From: Welwitschia mirabilis | Taxonomy: Eukaryota > Gnetophyta > Gnetopsida > Welwitschiales | Direction of reading: 5' to 3' | Assembly: GCA_051453625.1 (NCBI GenBank) | Contig: JBOZIK010000001.1 | Coordinates: forward strand, 101,094,186-101,158,185 | Length of the DNA: 64,000 nt | Shown here: one piece after another, positions 1 through 12,900 of the stretch | How the letters are laid out: each line of letters opens with the position of its first letter | Numbering within the stretch: the first letter of the stretch is position 1 | Translations under genes and position numbers: made by a program | The notes under the pieces: generated by a model | Database searches by the model: none | What the model saw: the letters and a program-made list of their open reading frames with translations, nothing else | What the model was told of the DNA's origin: nothing

Positions 1-1340
1 TTTTATTAGAGTCAGTAAATCATTTAGGTTACTCAACATACACTTACTTTTCAAGTAGTCTATTTAGAAAGGCACTTTTAATGTCCATCTTATAGATTCT
101 AAATATTTTAACACATAAAAAAGCTAAAATAATTCTTATAGATTCCATATGAGCTATTAGAACAAAGATTTCTTTAAAGTCTATTTGCACTACCAATTGT
201 ATGTATTTGATGGGGTGTTATGAGCTATTTTAAAAGACATTTATACAGGATTAGATGTAATTCTAAGGATTGTGGAGAGTTGATGAATGATCACTAAAAT
301 AAACAATTCTTAGCATGTTTAGAGTAATTTTAGGTACATTTTAATGCTCAATGCTTTGGAGGAAGATCAATGATGCAAGAGGTAAACTTCTCTTGGGTAG
401 GAAAGATGATGAGGACTATCATACCCTCTATTATACCCACAACAGGTAGGAGAACAACCATGTATAAGCCAAATGGGATGCTGACGTGAACTAGAGCTAG
501 AGCCAATGGAGTCCTCTTTTGTAAAGGTATCATCCCCCATGTCATTTCCACAATATGAAAGATAACGAATCATAATGCATGTATCATTGTTCCCTTGGTT
601 ATTCCCATGACAGTTAGGATAACACCTAAAATAACTAGTTAACTTTCATCTATTTCATTCATTTCTTTCTTAGATTGGAGCATGTTTTTTAGCACATTTT
701 GTGTGATGGTTTTAATTTCTGTGTTGTATAAATAACCCTTCCTTGACCTTCCTATTGATCTTTGATGCACTAGAAATTCTCATGATAGAAGATCAAAGAG
801 TGGGAGATCCATCTTATGAGTTACAAAAATATGTTTTCTTGGTAAAGAACTGTGCATCCTCCATAGAGGCATGACTATTTTGTAACCTAGATGCTAGTTT
901 GATTCATAATCTAAAATTCTGTTCTCTTTTATGCATTTATAATATTAATTTCTCTTATGATTTATGTTATTATTAATTCAGTCATAGTCTCATTAATAAT
1001 ATAGGTCTTAAGGATAACCTTCATCAACATTGACAAAAGTAATTTAGGATCATTTTGTATTGCACTTTATTTAAATTACTTAATAGCCTAAGTTCTCCTT
1101 GGCTGATTTAGGTTATATAGGGCCAATCTTTCTGATAAGTCAATTTGATAATCAGATAGGTGTTCATCTAGGTTAAGTTACATTACATTGCATATTTATT
1201 TTCTTGCACTGTTTCTAATTTTAGAATACATTCTCCTTGAAAATCAGTTCTTCTTCTTTTGTCACATGCCTTCAATGGGTTTACAACGTTTGGATCACTT
1301 CCATTCATACTAATGTATCACATTTTAGAAAATATATATT
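1..1340. other. no gene recognised; AT-rich intergenic DNA
   Basis: I find no domain, tRNA or clear repeat here. The short open frames on the minus strand near 350-570 overlap each other in two frames and give no family signature, so I treat them as chance ORFs. The copia RT fragment to the right stops matching at about 1,350, so this stretch is either unrelated flank or copia sequence too decayed to read. Confidence 0.5.
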
Positions 1341-1349
1341 TTTAATTAA

Positions 1350-1615
1350 TAGGGTTCAGTAAGATGTAAAGGATTGCAAAATACACACCTCAATACATAT
1401 ACTCTTTGATACTAACCTTACTTTATTTTTAATAACATTATCATTCTTCTATGTTTTGTTTTTAAAGATCCATTTTATGCTAATAAAAGATATATTGGAT
1501 GGTCTTAAAGTGAGTTTTCAGATATTGCACCTTTCAAACTGATTAAGTTCCTTTTGCATTGGTAGAATCCAATGTTCATTACTTTCTTCTTTATTGAATG
1601 TTTTAGGTTTTACTT
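1350..1615 (-). pseudogene. pol: copia reverse transcriptase, N-terminal fragment
   Basis: The minus-strand reading MQKELNQFERCNI*KLTLRP near 1,570-1,510 matches the conserved start of copia RT (MQEELNQFERNxVWxLVPRP), and WIFKNK...NKVRLVSK near 1,470-1,400 matches WVFRNK...RNKARLVAKG. The match ends at about 1,350, before the catalytic YVDD block, so the domain is truncated. Confidence 0.75.
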
Positions 1616-1879
1616 GTGAGATATGTACTGCAAATCCATAAAATTCCTTAGTATGAATTTGCACTTAAATATCACCATACACACTACCTATAATGTTTTT
1701 TGTAGGATGCCTTTTCTTTAATTTAATCATATTTAAAGAGGTTTCCTTATTTATTTCTTCTTATTTCTCTTCCTTGCTGTCTGATTATGCTTAAGGATTA
1801 CTAGATGATTATTCAAGTTGTATGGGAACATGGTCATCTTGTACACAAATATAAGTTGAGTTAGTATCATCTATTTTGA

Positions 1880-2680
1880 TGTTTATAGTTTTTTCTACTA
1901 CATGAGTTCTATTATTAAATACTTATAGGGTTTACTAACCATGAAGTAATCCAGAAAAATTTTATAGTCAACTCTAGTATCAAATTTTCTTAGCTTATCT
2001 TTTTCATTTAAAATGAAACATTTTGAGGCAAATACATGAAAATATACTACTAAAGATTTCTCATCATACCATAGTTTGTATGAGGTTTTGGAAGTAAAGC
2101 ATCTTATTAGAACTCAAGTGGAAATATATCACGTAGTATTAATGGCTTATACCTAAAAATAATATGAAACCCATTTATCATGCATTATTATTATTATCAT
2201 TTCATTTATAAACCTATTCTTTCTTTCAGTAACTCCATTTTATTGTGTTGTTGTTAGTGCAAAGAATTGGTAAATGATACCAAACTATTCACGTAGCTCT
2301 CCAAACCTTTAATTTTTAAATCTAGCATCGTTACCACTTCTTATTTTCTTAATCTCATATCACTTTTGATTCTATAACTTAATACACAACTTAGAGAAAA
2401 TATCAAATGCCTCATCCTTATGTGTAAGAAAGGCTACCCATATAAAATAAGAGTAATCATTAACAGTAGTTAAATAATATCTTTCTTATCAATACTTTTC
2501 ATAGGAGACAGACCTATAATATTAAGATGTAAAAGATACAAGGGACATTTAATAGTGATAGTATTTTTCTTATCAAATGTTAGCCTTATTTGCTTTTCTT
2601 TCTACCATGGGTTACAAACCTGATCATCAAAGCTTGGTAACTTAGAAAGTTCTCTTACCACATTTTTTAAGGTAAATATT
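1880..2680 (-). pseudogene. pol: copia integrase core and C-terminal segment
   Basis: On the minus strand near 2,285-2,216 the translation TTTQ*NGVTERKNRFI matches the copia integrase motif TPQQNGVVERKNR that includes the catalytic glutamate; one glutamine codon is now a stop. Around 2,060-1,960 a further segment, FASKCFILNEKDKLRKFD, matches the downstream GCKCFVLN...LGKFD block, and IFLDYFMVSKPY matches IFLGYS...KAY. The first two catalytic aspartates are not clearly readable. Broken by stops. Confidence 0.75.
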
Positions 2681-3160
2681 TTTAGTAAGTCTTTGTTTAC
2701 ATGTCCATGCTTCCTATGTCATAGCTTTGTTTCACTTATAGTACTTAATAGACACTTAGTTCCCTTGTTAGAAACATCTTGTAAAGTAGTAATTTAAACA
2801 TTAGATTTTCTAACTTTAGTATATAAGACCTTGTTTGAGCTACATGTTTTCCTAACATAATCATATTTGATAAAAGTAACAGAAAAATTTGCATTGCACA
2901 ACTAACTGATACTTAGAAGATTATGTTGCAATCATTCTATAAATAAAACAACTTGTGTCTCAAGTATATTACCTTTTCTAATGATTTTAATACCTCTAAT
3001 AGAAGTCTCTATATTATTATCAAAGGTAATGACTCCTTTGTCTTCCTTTAGCAAGGTGGTAAAGCTAGATTTATCTCTAGTTAGATGTCTTGAATCTAGT
3101 GTCAATATACCAAACATGTTCCTTTACTAATTCTAGAGTAGTCTAAGCTAAGAGGGCTCG
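2680..3160 (-). pseudogene. pol: copia protease / GAG-pre-integrase and HHCC region
   Basis: The open piece at 3,117-2,932 carries the copia signature in decayed form, LDSRHLTRDKSSF (family form D-S-G/C-x-H-M-T-G-D), followed by an EDKGVITFDNN-like stretch and a conserved isoleucine-glycine block. Downstream at about 2,735-2,690 the integrase HHCC zinc-finger start reads KL*HRKHGHVNKD, where the family has LWHRRLGHVN; the tryptophan codon has become TGA. This region processes the polyprotein and starts integrase. It directly parallels 17,006-16,500. Confidence 0.75.
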
Positions 3161-3399
3161 TTTTGATTTTGGAATTCATATTTTCTTTGGTTTGTCCTAC
3201 ACAATACATTATACCATACCTCTTGGCCTTTTTGCATTGTTAGTGTAATATTTAATGTTTAATTTAACTAGATAATTAAACTGATAATGATCACATTTGT
3301 AGCAATAATAATATATAATATTATTAGGATAAAATATAGGCTCATACCTTGTCTTGTAGTTTCATTCATTAAACAAGAAAGCTGAAGTACTAGTGGAGG

Positions 3400-4930
3400 C
3401 TTTTTTATAACCTAAATTACTTTTATCATTTGGACTTTCACATTGTCCAAATATTATGTTTAAGATTTCCTTCTCTTGGATAAACTTCTCATTAATTCTT
3501 TTTGTATCAATAAGTTCCTATCTAACATTCTTTAATTCATACATTAGCTTACTAATCTTAGCTTTAAAAGCTAAGTTTTTGAATGCTAATCTATTATAAG
3601 AATCATTTTTGTTCATATGTTAATTCATAAGAATGAATTAATTTTTTTATTTTAGAACATATCTTTTGGAACTTAATGAACTCTTTAAAAATTAAATCAT
3701 GCTTGTTTTGAAGTTTTATATATTTTTTACCTTCACTGTTTAATTTAGATTCTTCTTTTCTTTCTTCATTATTCTTTTGGATATGCATAATGGTCATATG
3801 AGATGATAACCTCTTTCATCATTAAATGTTTCTACTTCAGTTGCATCTCCATCATTATCCCATCCTATGAAGGAAGATATCTTATTCTTGGGTTCTTTCT
3901 TTTATGCTTTTTCTTACAATCTATTAGAACTTGGACATTCCAAGGTTATGTGTCCTCGTACTTCACAAACCCAACATTCTATCTTGAAAATATCAAACTT
4001 TAAAGAAAGTGAAGAGCTACTAGAAATTTTACCTTTGGACTTACCTTTGGCTTAAAACTTATATGGTTTTTGATAATCCTCCTTCCTATTGTTCTTTTAT
4101 GAAAGAATTCTTGTGACTGGCCTTGTGATAAGAGAAAGTTTTTCTTCTACATCATACTTAGAGTCATCTCCATGTGATTCTTATTTTCTTTTCCCTTTAT
4201 AAGCTTACCTTCTATTTTCAATAGCTTTTAGAGTAATAACCTTCTCCTTTAGAGCAACATTTTGAATAAGACTCATCCAATGAGCCCTTAAAGCACTTTG
4301 TAATTTTTCAATCTTCATTAAGTTAAAGTCTCTTGATTTTTTCATAACTATTATTTTATGCCTATATTCTAGTATTAAGGATCTAATAACGTTTTGAATT
4401 ACCTTGGACTCTAAAATATTTTCATCAATGCCACATATAGAATTCACTATGTTAGAAACTCTTGTAAATTATTCATGTACTCTCTCCTCATTCTTCATAT
4501 TCAGATTCTTAAACTAATTGGTTCAAACAAGAAGCCTTGATTACTTGATGATGGAGGTTCCTTCATATGTTTCACTAGAACATTCCATATCTCTTGTGCT
4601 GCTTTGCATCTAGATATTCTATTGAATTCACTCATTATAAGGTTTAAGTGGAGAGAATTTTTTGCTTTTGAGTTATACATGAGGACTATTTTTTCTTTAT
4701 CTTTCTAATCCCTTCTCAGTTTGATTTGTGTAATGGAGTTCCTCATAGCATCTATTATGTTTTGTAAAGGTTTTGAGTATTCATCTTTAATTCTTTGCCA
4801 AACCTGAAACTCATTATAATATAAGTACATCTACATCCTCATCTTCCAATAGGCATAGCTAGTCCCATTGAAGAGTGGATATCTAATGGAAGGAACCCTT
4901 CCATAATTGAACTCAAATACCACTTAAAGA
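3400..4930 (-). pseudogene. gag: copia gag (UBN2-type) with intact zinc knuckle
   Basis: The minus-strand translation begins near 4,925 with the copia gag opening RYPLFNGTSYAYWKMRM, followed by a region resembling the UBN2 gag domain (4,450-4,205 is one open piece of 80 residues with the KIIxSL...MKKSRDFNLM-like core). At about 3,980-3,932 a complete CCHC zinc knuckle is visible, CWVCEVRGHITLEC, fitting CX2CX4HX4C. A lysine- and glutamate-rich segment (3,797-3,603) follows, typical of the coiled region before protease. Gag would package the element RNA in cytoplasmic particles. Several stops and frameshifts separate the open pieces, so this is a pseudogene. Confidence 0.8.
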
Positions 4931-4949
4931 AAATTGAACTCAAAGGAAA

Positions 4950-6300
4950 GGGATGAATTAGGTCTACTAAATAAAAACCTTATTAAATAAAATTAATTTT
5001 TTTACAATAAAGATCTTATCAAATTAACATAACTTTCCAACTTAGGTAGATCCACACACAGAGGGTAGCTTCCTCTCATATGTCTAGATATCTTAACCTA
5101 CAAAATAGTGGTTTTGGGGGATTACCAATCTTACATGCAACTGAGATGCTCCTCAAAAGGTAGCACTCTCTTCCTTTAGGGATTTATAATAAATCAAAAA
5201 TATAAACATTCTCACAAGCACTTACAGAAGTAAATCCATGCAAGGGTTATGTTATAATTTAGAATCCCAAACAATAGATTCCAAGAATGATATCAAGTAG
5301 TGGACTATAATGAATGTATTAAAAACTTTGATAGTCCTAAATGTAAGTACTTATAAAAAATGATAATAAAGGAAATAACAATCCTAAAAGATGTTACTTT
5401 GATGGAAATCTTAAGTTATCCTTGTTGTAGTCATTAGGAGTATGTAAGATTAGAGTGATGCAACTATAAAAGAGACAATGATTAAGGAATGTATTCACTA
5501 AATTATTCTCTTCAACAAGACCATAAAAATCTTCATATACAGTCTAGATCATCTATGCTTGTGTGTTTCTCCTTTTACTTTGTGCTTTTTATATTTTTAA
5601 TGTCTTTTTTGTATTTATCCTAAATAGATAATCATTTGAAAACATCTAAACACTATGTAATGATTAAAAAATAATGAGGTCTTTTATTGTTTAGTGGCTA
5701 TTTTATTTTCTATCAATTTTTCAGAATAGGCATATTTTTCATAGTAGATGGCTTTATCAGGAAGGTGTCTCTATGCTAAAAGATGTCATTGGTTAAAACT
5801 AGGTAGCTTTCAATAAGACTTAAGCTACTGTATCTATAATCCTTAATTATTATGAATTCAAACAGTAAAACTTACTTGATTCCTTGAAATGTCAATAATT
5901 TATCATAGTATAATTTATATATGTTAACTCTTTTAATTTAGCACAAATATCTTCAATTTTATAGATGTATTCAAATAGTTGAAGTAGTATAAACACTTAT
6001 AATTAGCTAGATGTATTTTACTTATTTTAAATCTTAGTACAAACATCTTTTACAAGATAGATGTCTTTTCTTTTGATGAAGTCTAATTCAGTCGAGACAT
6101 CTTTGATATAGTAGACATCTTTACCATAGACGTCTTCATAATTGTGTTTATCTTTCATGAATTCTGAGCTAAAGCTTTTATGTACTTTGAACTTTGATAT
6201 TTAACTAGATTGATCCTATTTGTAATTTGATGTTTTCTAATTTTTCCTATCTACACATTAGACACATCACATTTGACAAGTGGAGTCATGAAAGCTATTA
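4950..6300 (-). repeat. probable copia LTR/UTR sequence with AGACATCT-type motif cluster
   Basis: This stretch lies on the 5' side of element 1 gag. Around 5,793-5,812 the plus strand reads AAAACTAGGTAG followed by TTTCAATA, similar to the reverse complement of the PPT/LTR junction of the copia element at 35.65 kb, so an LTR edge may be near 5,812. Between 6,059 and 6,135 four copies of AGATGTCT, AGACATCT or AGACGTCT occur in 77 bp. The assignment to an LTR is inference; exact termini and a primer-binding site were not found. Confidence 0.4.
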
Positions 6301-7472
6301 TTTTAGCAACATAACATCATATTACTTAAAACTTTCTAAGGAACTAGGAAATGGCTAATTAAGGGTATGTTTACACTTGAAGTTTTACATATTTGGATTT
6401 AAAAATTAGTAATATATTTTCAAGGCTATAAATATTATATTTATAATTACATAATTGTTAAACATGTTTTACATATTAATTTTTAAAATTATTATTAAAA
6501 ATATTAACTTTTGATATTTTGTTTATAGGTTATTTTAAGCTATTCAAACTTCATTAGAGTTGATAAAGCAAAATGAACTAGTGTCACTAGTGTTTTAAAG
6601 TTGAAGAAGTCTTGTGAAGGATGGAAGGGTAAATAAATAAGAAGTTAACTAATTAGCCTTATCTCCTAGTACTAACTAATTTACAAAGTTATTTAATCAC
6701 CTAAGGAAATATATTATTACCCATGTATTAATAAGAATAATGTATCAATAAGCATTTATAATGCTTAAAAAAGCTATATAAGTAGATCCTCCCTTAATGG
6801 TAAAGAAGCCATGAATTAATACCTATTCATTCTTGAAGATCATCTATCTTATAATTCACCATCACTGGAGCATGGATCTTTATGAATCCATCAAAACTCT
6901 ATTTTAAATCTATAATTATTACATATATAATAAGGACTTATCTCATCATGAGATTCTAGATCTCTCTTCTCCCTTCTTAGGAATGAGGAAATGATTGATT
7001 CATAAGAAATCTATCTTTCTAAGTTTTAATACTTGATCTACTTTAACTTGATATTCTCTTCAGTGTTTGCATCATTGATGAATACATTTTGATTTGTGAT
7101 TAGATTTTTTTAATTCTTTTATCATTAATTCAATTAATTTTACTAGTTATGTAATAATTTCATTTTAAATATTTTTTAGTATTTCTTTATTATATTTATT
7201 ATTTTAATGCTTTATTAGGGATTACTAATTAATATGTTAGTTTATGATATCTTTCATGTTATCTTAGTGTTTTCCACATTTCATTATAAGATATAACATT
7301 TGTAATACTTATGCTTTTTGTTAAGATTTTATTTTGCCAATTGATGTCAAACTAATATGATATTTGTAGAATGAAATGTGATTTTACAGATGTAAGAAAC
7401 TACAGGATCTATATCCAAAACATAGCAAGATTTGAACATGTTTTAATTAAGGCTACTTCATGCAATAGTGAC

Positions 7473-7745
7473 CTAACATTTCTATAAGGGTGACCGGACT
7501 CTACGGGCTACCTACTGTTTCTGTAAGGACAACCTAATAAGTATACTGTCAAATTTGAGTCAAGCAAGGACGATCTAACATTTCTATAAGGGCAACCGAA
7601 CTTATGTAAGGGTTATCTAACATTTCTATAAGGGCGACTGGACCTATAAGGGCTACCTAACATTTCTGTAAGGAAGACCTAATGAGCAGACTATCAAAAC
7701 TAAGCCAATAAAGGGCAACCTAACATTTCTATAAGGGTGATTGGA
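7473..7745 (+). repeat. higher-order tandem repeat (about 144 bp, built of 40- and 63-bp spacings)
   Basis: The motif CTAACATTTCTATAAGGG or a close variant begins at 7,473, 7,512, 7,575, 7,617, 7,657 and 7,720. Spacings are 39, 63, 42, 40 and 63 bp, so the pattern repeats with a period of about 144 bp. The longer spacing carries a second shared sequence (ACTGTCAAAT / ACTATCAAAA with AGTCAAG / AGCCAAT). Confidence 0.85.
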
Positions 7746-8130
7746 TCTTGGATTAAGCGAATGTTTCAAGGGGTTGATCAGTCAGTGTGGAAGCGGAGAT
7801 TTTAAAGCAATTTTCTAATCAGTACTTCATCAAATCTATCCATTGCAAATGTCAGATTCCTTTTAGACTATTCAAACAGTTATATTTTACAGAGAACTAT
7901 AAATAAGAGGTAACATTCAAAAACCAAAGCAGCTAAGGACAGAAATGCATTTTTTAAAAGGAAGGTTACACTCTTGATTTGCAGGTCTTATCTTTGTACT
8001 ATTATTCTTCTCTCACATAACACTTACCTTTTTATTAAATCTAAGTAATAAGGCTTCATTGTTAGTTCTTATACTTAAGTGATCTAGATCATAAAGGCTT
8101 TATTCCCTCACTCACCATTATGCATTTTTT

Positions 8131-8265
8131 GAAGGTTGAGACTTAGCCTACAAAAGTCTGTTTGAAGAGGTTGAGATTTAGCCTACAAAAGTCCGTTTAA
8201 AGAGGTTGAGACTTAGCCTGGAAAAGTCTGCTTTATAAGGTTGAAGATTAGCCTTGAAAACCTAG
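8131..8265 (+). repeat. four copies of a 35-bp tandem repeat
   Basis: AGGTTGAG or AGGTTGAA starts at 8,133, 8,168, 8,203 and 8,238, an exact 35-bp step, each followed by (A)CTTAGCCT and AAAAGTC-like sequence. The fourth copy is the most divergent. It sits inside the probable LTR. Confidence 0.9.
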
Positions 8266-8499
8266 TGCATAGTGATGTAACAAAGATCTGAAATAGTCTT
8301 GGTCTTTGACTATCTTCTAAGAGTGGAGTAGAGTGTATCTCAAACTGCTATAAATCTTGTCATGTGCATTTATTTTGGTTATGATTTTTTATTTCATTTT
8401 GTTATATATTTTTATGCATAATTTATTTTGTTAGTAATAATAGTTTAAATTTTTTTGTAGTCATATTTGCCACACCTCTAGGGTTCATGATCCTACACT

Positions 8500-9340
8500 T
8501 TTTTATTACATTTGAAATATGCAGTGGATAGTGTATTTCTTATCTATGAATCTAAGTCATGTTTAGTGTAATATCTTTTGCTTTGGTAGGGATTTATTGA
8601 GATATTTCCTTATGAATAGATATTTTTTATTCTTAAGAGGAGATATCTATTCTATCCACTTTGCTTTATAAAACTCCTCCTATCCAAATCCATAATTAAA
8701 ACCTTTATTCAAATCTTATGACCTATAATAGGATTCCATACTTGACAATTAGGGCATATCATCTAAAGATCTTAAATTACAATAGAATTCAAGGATAACA
8801 TCATGTAAAAACTTTATTATAGTTTAATCCTTTCTTCTAACATAGGCTTCTATGAATTGTATTTAATTATTATGGTATATAGATTGTTTGAAAGAGGTTG
8901 GTTTACCACTAAATTTTTAATATAATTTATTATTATCATTGTAAGATGATTCAATGTAATGTTTATAATTTTTCTCTTTTTATTATAATGAATAACTTAT
9001 ATAATAGATTATAATCATACACATCATTGTTTTTATTTTAATAATTATAAGCATTCTCATTAGAGAAAAGCTAATAAGTTATTGTTGAAACCATGTTTAA
9101 AGATGATGGCTATATAATATTACTTAATTCTTTTATCTTGGATACTAGAAAAATAATTTTAACTCAAAGGAACTAAAGGGTTTAAAATTCTAGGCATGTA
9201 TTTCCATTTAGTTAAAGGATATTAAACATTTAAGATTTGCATAGGATATAAAATAATAAAGCTTATAAAAACTAATATTTAAATCTCTAAAATTATTTAA
9301 AAAATGATGCTATGAGCAATTATAGTCTTATTATACATAA
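8500..9340. other. no gene recognised
   Basis: AT-rich sequence with no domain signature on either strand and no clear repeat structure. Confidence 0.4.
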
Positions 9341-9349
9341 AAATATAGA

Positions 9350-9560
9350 GATGATATTTCTTTTATCTAATTAGATATTCCAAAAAGAGGATAATGCAAG
9401 CACAGTATAAGCACTATTAATATTATGATAGCAAAATTATACACATGGTATTCCTCTTATCTAATTTGATATTCCATAAAGAGGCTAACATAAGCATGTG
9501 CAACAAAATTGTCATGATACTTACTGAGAATATGACTAAGATACTTATAGTAAAATACAT
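9350..9560. repeat. degenerate direct duplication, about 94 bp period
   Basis: TTATCTAATTAGATATTCCA at about 9,363 and CTTATCTAATTTGATATTCC at about 9,456 head two diverged copies that also share a GAGG...AA(C/T)...AGCA stretch and an AAAATT...ATGATA stretch. Confidence 0.6.
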
Positions 9561-10009
9561 GAAGATGTAAAAGAGTCAACATATAGACTTTCTTAATAGA
9601 AGATATACCCTTTTCAAAAGAACATCTTATGTTATTATTTAGATAAAATGTATTTATAATAGTTTAACTCCATATATTGTTCATACAACCATTAAAATAC
9701 AACATGGTATGCATCATATCTATTATGGCTTAGATGAATAAGTTAATGATCTCATTTCATTAAAGTATTTCTTGGAAATTATTAATTTTTCATTTACTTT
9801 CTTTTTCACTTCCATGTTAAACACATTAAATATATTTAGTTCTTATGATCTAGATTCCATAAAATACAAATAATTCATGTGTAAAAAATAATTAATAAAA
9901 GAGATAAAGAAGTCATGTGTTTAAAGTGTAGGGCTAAAATAGAACCACATAGAAAATTGCAAATTAAAAAAAATATTTTTATTATCTCCACATTCATTAT
10001 TGAAATTTG

Positions 10010-10406
10010 ATTCTAGATAATTATATTCGAAATGCATGCTTTACATTAACAAAATCCTTATGGAATAACAAGAATACTCTTATAACCATTCATACATATT
10101 GCATTTAATGATTGACAACTAGAATGTGTTACATAGGCATCTCATAAAATTAAGGTAAAATATCACTTATGAACATGGTATCTGACTTTGTGCATCTTAA
10201 TATGTTTTCAAAAATCCAAAATGCATGTTTTACATTAAAGAAATCCATGCAAAATAATAAAAATAATCCTATGATCATTCATACATATTACATTTAGTGA
10301 TTGAGAACTAGAATGTTCTACACAAGAATGTTATAAAAGGGTAAAATATCATCTTTCGAAACATGCTATTTGACTTTGTGCATCTTACCATGTTCTCAAA
10401 GATGGA
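10010..10406. repeat. tandem duplication, 189-bp unit, two copies
   Basis: AATGCATG(C/T)TTTACATTAA begins at 10,031 and 10,220, and both copies continue through CATTCATACATATT, a GATTGA(C/G)AACTAGAATGT stretch, a GGTAAAATATCA stretch and TGACTTTGTGCATCTTA. Identity is roughly 80% by eye, so it is an old local duplication. No coding function is seen. Confidence 0.85.
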
Positions 10407-10409
10407 TTA

Positions 10410-12900
10410 ACTTTTCATCCATATAGCCTTTCATGAAGAAACTTCTAATTAGCATAAAAATTTTACTTGCATCTCTTGCCATGAAAATTAAATGATCTTT
10501 TCTTATAAGAGTAAAGAGAAAAAGAATATAAGAGCATAAGGAAGGCACAAATAGAGCATTGTTGATTATTTACTAAGAGAAAGATACAAATTAAAATGTG
10601 ATTAAACTATAACATCCTATTAGAATAATACTTTTCTCTGCTAAAAATACTTCAGCAAGTTGTGTTGTAAATTAATGAAATTAATCATGCTTAGAAGTCA
10701 TGTACTTCATAGCACCAGTTTCAAGAAATTAAGATTCATCATGATGAATGGATTCTCTCATATAGGCAAAGTTTTAACTTTTAAAATAGCATCATATTTA
10801 TAATATTTAGCATTTTTAGGAGAACAAAAATCATTAATAATGCATCAAAACTTAGGAGTAGATTTGATTAATACCAAAGTTTCTAATAGTAATTAATAGT
10901 TTGGTCTCTTCTTCCATAACATGAATACTAATATGTATTCTATTTAGGTGTAACACACTCACACACATACATACAATTGATGTAGTTTAAAAGATAAACC
11001 TTATTATTTTTAAGGATCTTTCCATTTCTTATGATATTTGATATATGTAGAGGAGGATATGCTCTAACAATTAGAATTATTTGATTTGATATACTATAAG
11101 AATGGGAAAATTTCAAAGTAGCATATCCTGTAATGTATCTTCATAAAGATGAATCCTTTATATAACCTATTTTGAAGTTGACATGATGAATATAAAACTT
11201 ATTTTAGGAGTCAATTATGCAAATTTTTGCTTGATATATGTAATAATATATTACATATTACCTTTTTTCTAATATAATTTAGTAATTCTGGTGATAAGGT
11301 TGATGAGTTCCAAATCATTCTTATCATGGAAGGTATCCTACAAATTTCAAAACTTATGTAAATTGTTTACTTCTATTCATAAGCTTCTTATGCTAAAAAG
11401 TAGTAGATTTATGCATGATATCTATTAATGTATTCTTAATAGTCTTGAAAGAATCTTCTTCATCTTAAAAACTAACTTGTACATTTATCATAATTCTAGT
11501 TATTATTACAAAGTGAAATAATTCAAAAAGTTTGAAGTTTTTCCTTTAGCATGGCCATGGGAAAAAAAAAGAAATAAAATATATGAGAATTTATGAGGTA
11601 TATTTTATTTGAAGTAGATCTTACTTACATTTATAACTTAAACAAATTGTTTTCACATAAAAAATACTTATCAGCTCTAGAATTGTATTAAGACAAGATT
11701 ATAATAAAAGGGTATATTCAAATTAAAAAAAATCTTACTCTCATCCATCATTTAAGTAATCTATCCAAATTACAAAAATTTAATAAAAATTTTATAATAT
11801 ATGTAATCTAAATAAAGCAATATAGTTAACTTAAAAGATATCTTTCTCACATCCACAATTCAAGTGATTTATCCACTTTGCATTGTGTAATAAGCATCGA
11901 TAAATTAGAACCCTTGTGTGTGAGATAATTGCATTCATGTTTAAATGAAAAATAAAGTAATTTTATTTAAATACTACTATGTATACAAAGCAAAGATTGA
12001 ACACAAGTGACTAAAATATTTAATATGACTAAGTGAAGCTTGATTAATTTTGGGTCTTACTTTCAGTTAAGAAAGTTATCCCTTAGTTATAAGGCTATGA
12101 CCTTTTTTTCAAAAAGATAAAGAGATTATGCATCTTATTAGTAGATCCTACCACTGTGGCTTTAATCTTTAGCCAATAAGTTTGTAATTACTAATGAGTG
12201 CATAGGAATCTAAACTTTGAAATACCTAAGATGTTTTTACCTAAGATAAACACAATTCTCTATACAACACAAAATACATAGTTGTGGTAGTTAAAGGCTA
12301 CATATTAAATTTATGGGATAGCCACCCATTAAGACTTATTACTAGTGAAGGACATAGTATATTTAAAAAGAGAAATTTTTTTTAATTTTAAATTAAAAAT
12401 AAACACTTTAAAAATTTTAGTTAAGATTTTAACTTAAGAATTGATTAAGTTTTAATCTAAAATTACCTATTCTAAAGGTGCATAAAAAAGTGTAGCCCAA
12501 ACTAAAAAGTCCTTAACTTTGCTATAGTTATTTTGGTTTTAATGAAAACCTCAAGTGTAGTTAGAGCCCAATAATCCACATGAATGAATGAAAAAAGCAC
12601 TATGTGGTTACAATGTGATGACAAGTTAATGAAATATTTTGGAAAATTCTAATTCACAAAATATTCCATGAGTGATGCTAATATATTAAATTTCTAAATA
12701 AATGTTAAATCAAAGTTATACTAAATACAAAAATAAGTTCAACAACTAAAGATAATAATAAAACGCTATCAAAACATCATGATATGTATGCAAACATGTA
12801 AAAGTAAGCATCAACAATGATGTCAGTAATAGTAATTCCAACCAACCATCTTAAGTCTACATCCTTCAAACTCATATAGTATGTCCAATATAATCCAATC
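10410..12900. other. no gene recognised
   Basis: AT-rich DNA with many stops in every frame. A short CA-rich run lies near 10,950-10,975. I see no TE protein motif here. Confidence 0.4.

Larger units (their letters stand above)
1350..4930 (-). mobile_element. Ty1/copia retrotransposon remnant, element 1 (minus strand)
   Basis: Read on the minus strand, gag, zinc knuckle, protease/GAG-pre-integrase, integrase and the start of reverse transcriptase follow in normal copia order from 4,930 down to 1,350. Stops and frameshifts occur throughout, so it is not coding-competent. The order gag-PR-IN-RT is diagnostic of Ty1/copia. The RT match breaks off after its N-terminal part, so the 3' third of pol and the 3' LTR are missing or unrecognisable on the left. 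The 5' LTR should lie above 4,950 but I cannot place its ends. It is the same family as the copy at 15.2-18.6 kb: protease and gag regions align along their length. Confidence 0.85.
7400..8490 (+). mobile_element. probable solo LTR of a copia-type retrotransposon
   Basis: The block contains two tandem-repeat arrays and ends near 8,460-8,495 with a CCACACCTCTAGGGTTCATG-like terminus resembling the CACCCCCCTCTAG terminus common at the 3' end of plant copia LTRs. The 35-bp repeats contain AGGTTGAGACTTAGCC, a motif type I associate with Sirevirus-like LTRs. No gag or primer-binding site follows on the plus strand, hence solo LTR. The 5' boundary is not defined. Confidence 0.45.

Noticed and set aside
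7473-8265. Regularly spaced repeats that could suggest a CRISPR array
   Set aside because: Spacers are themselves repeated, spacing alternates 40/63 bp, no cas genes exist, and all context is plant retrotransposon DNA.
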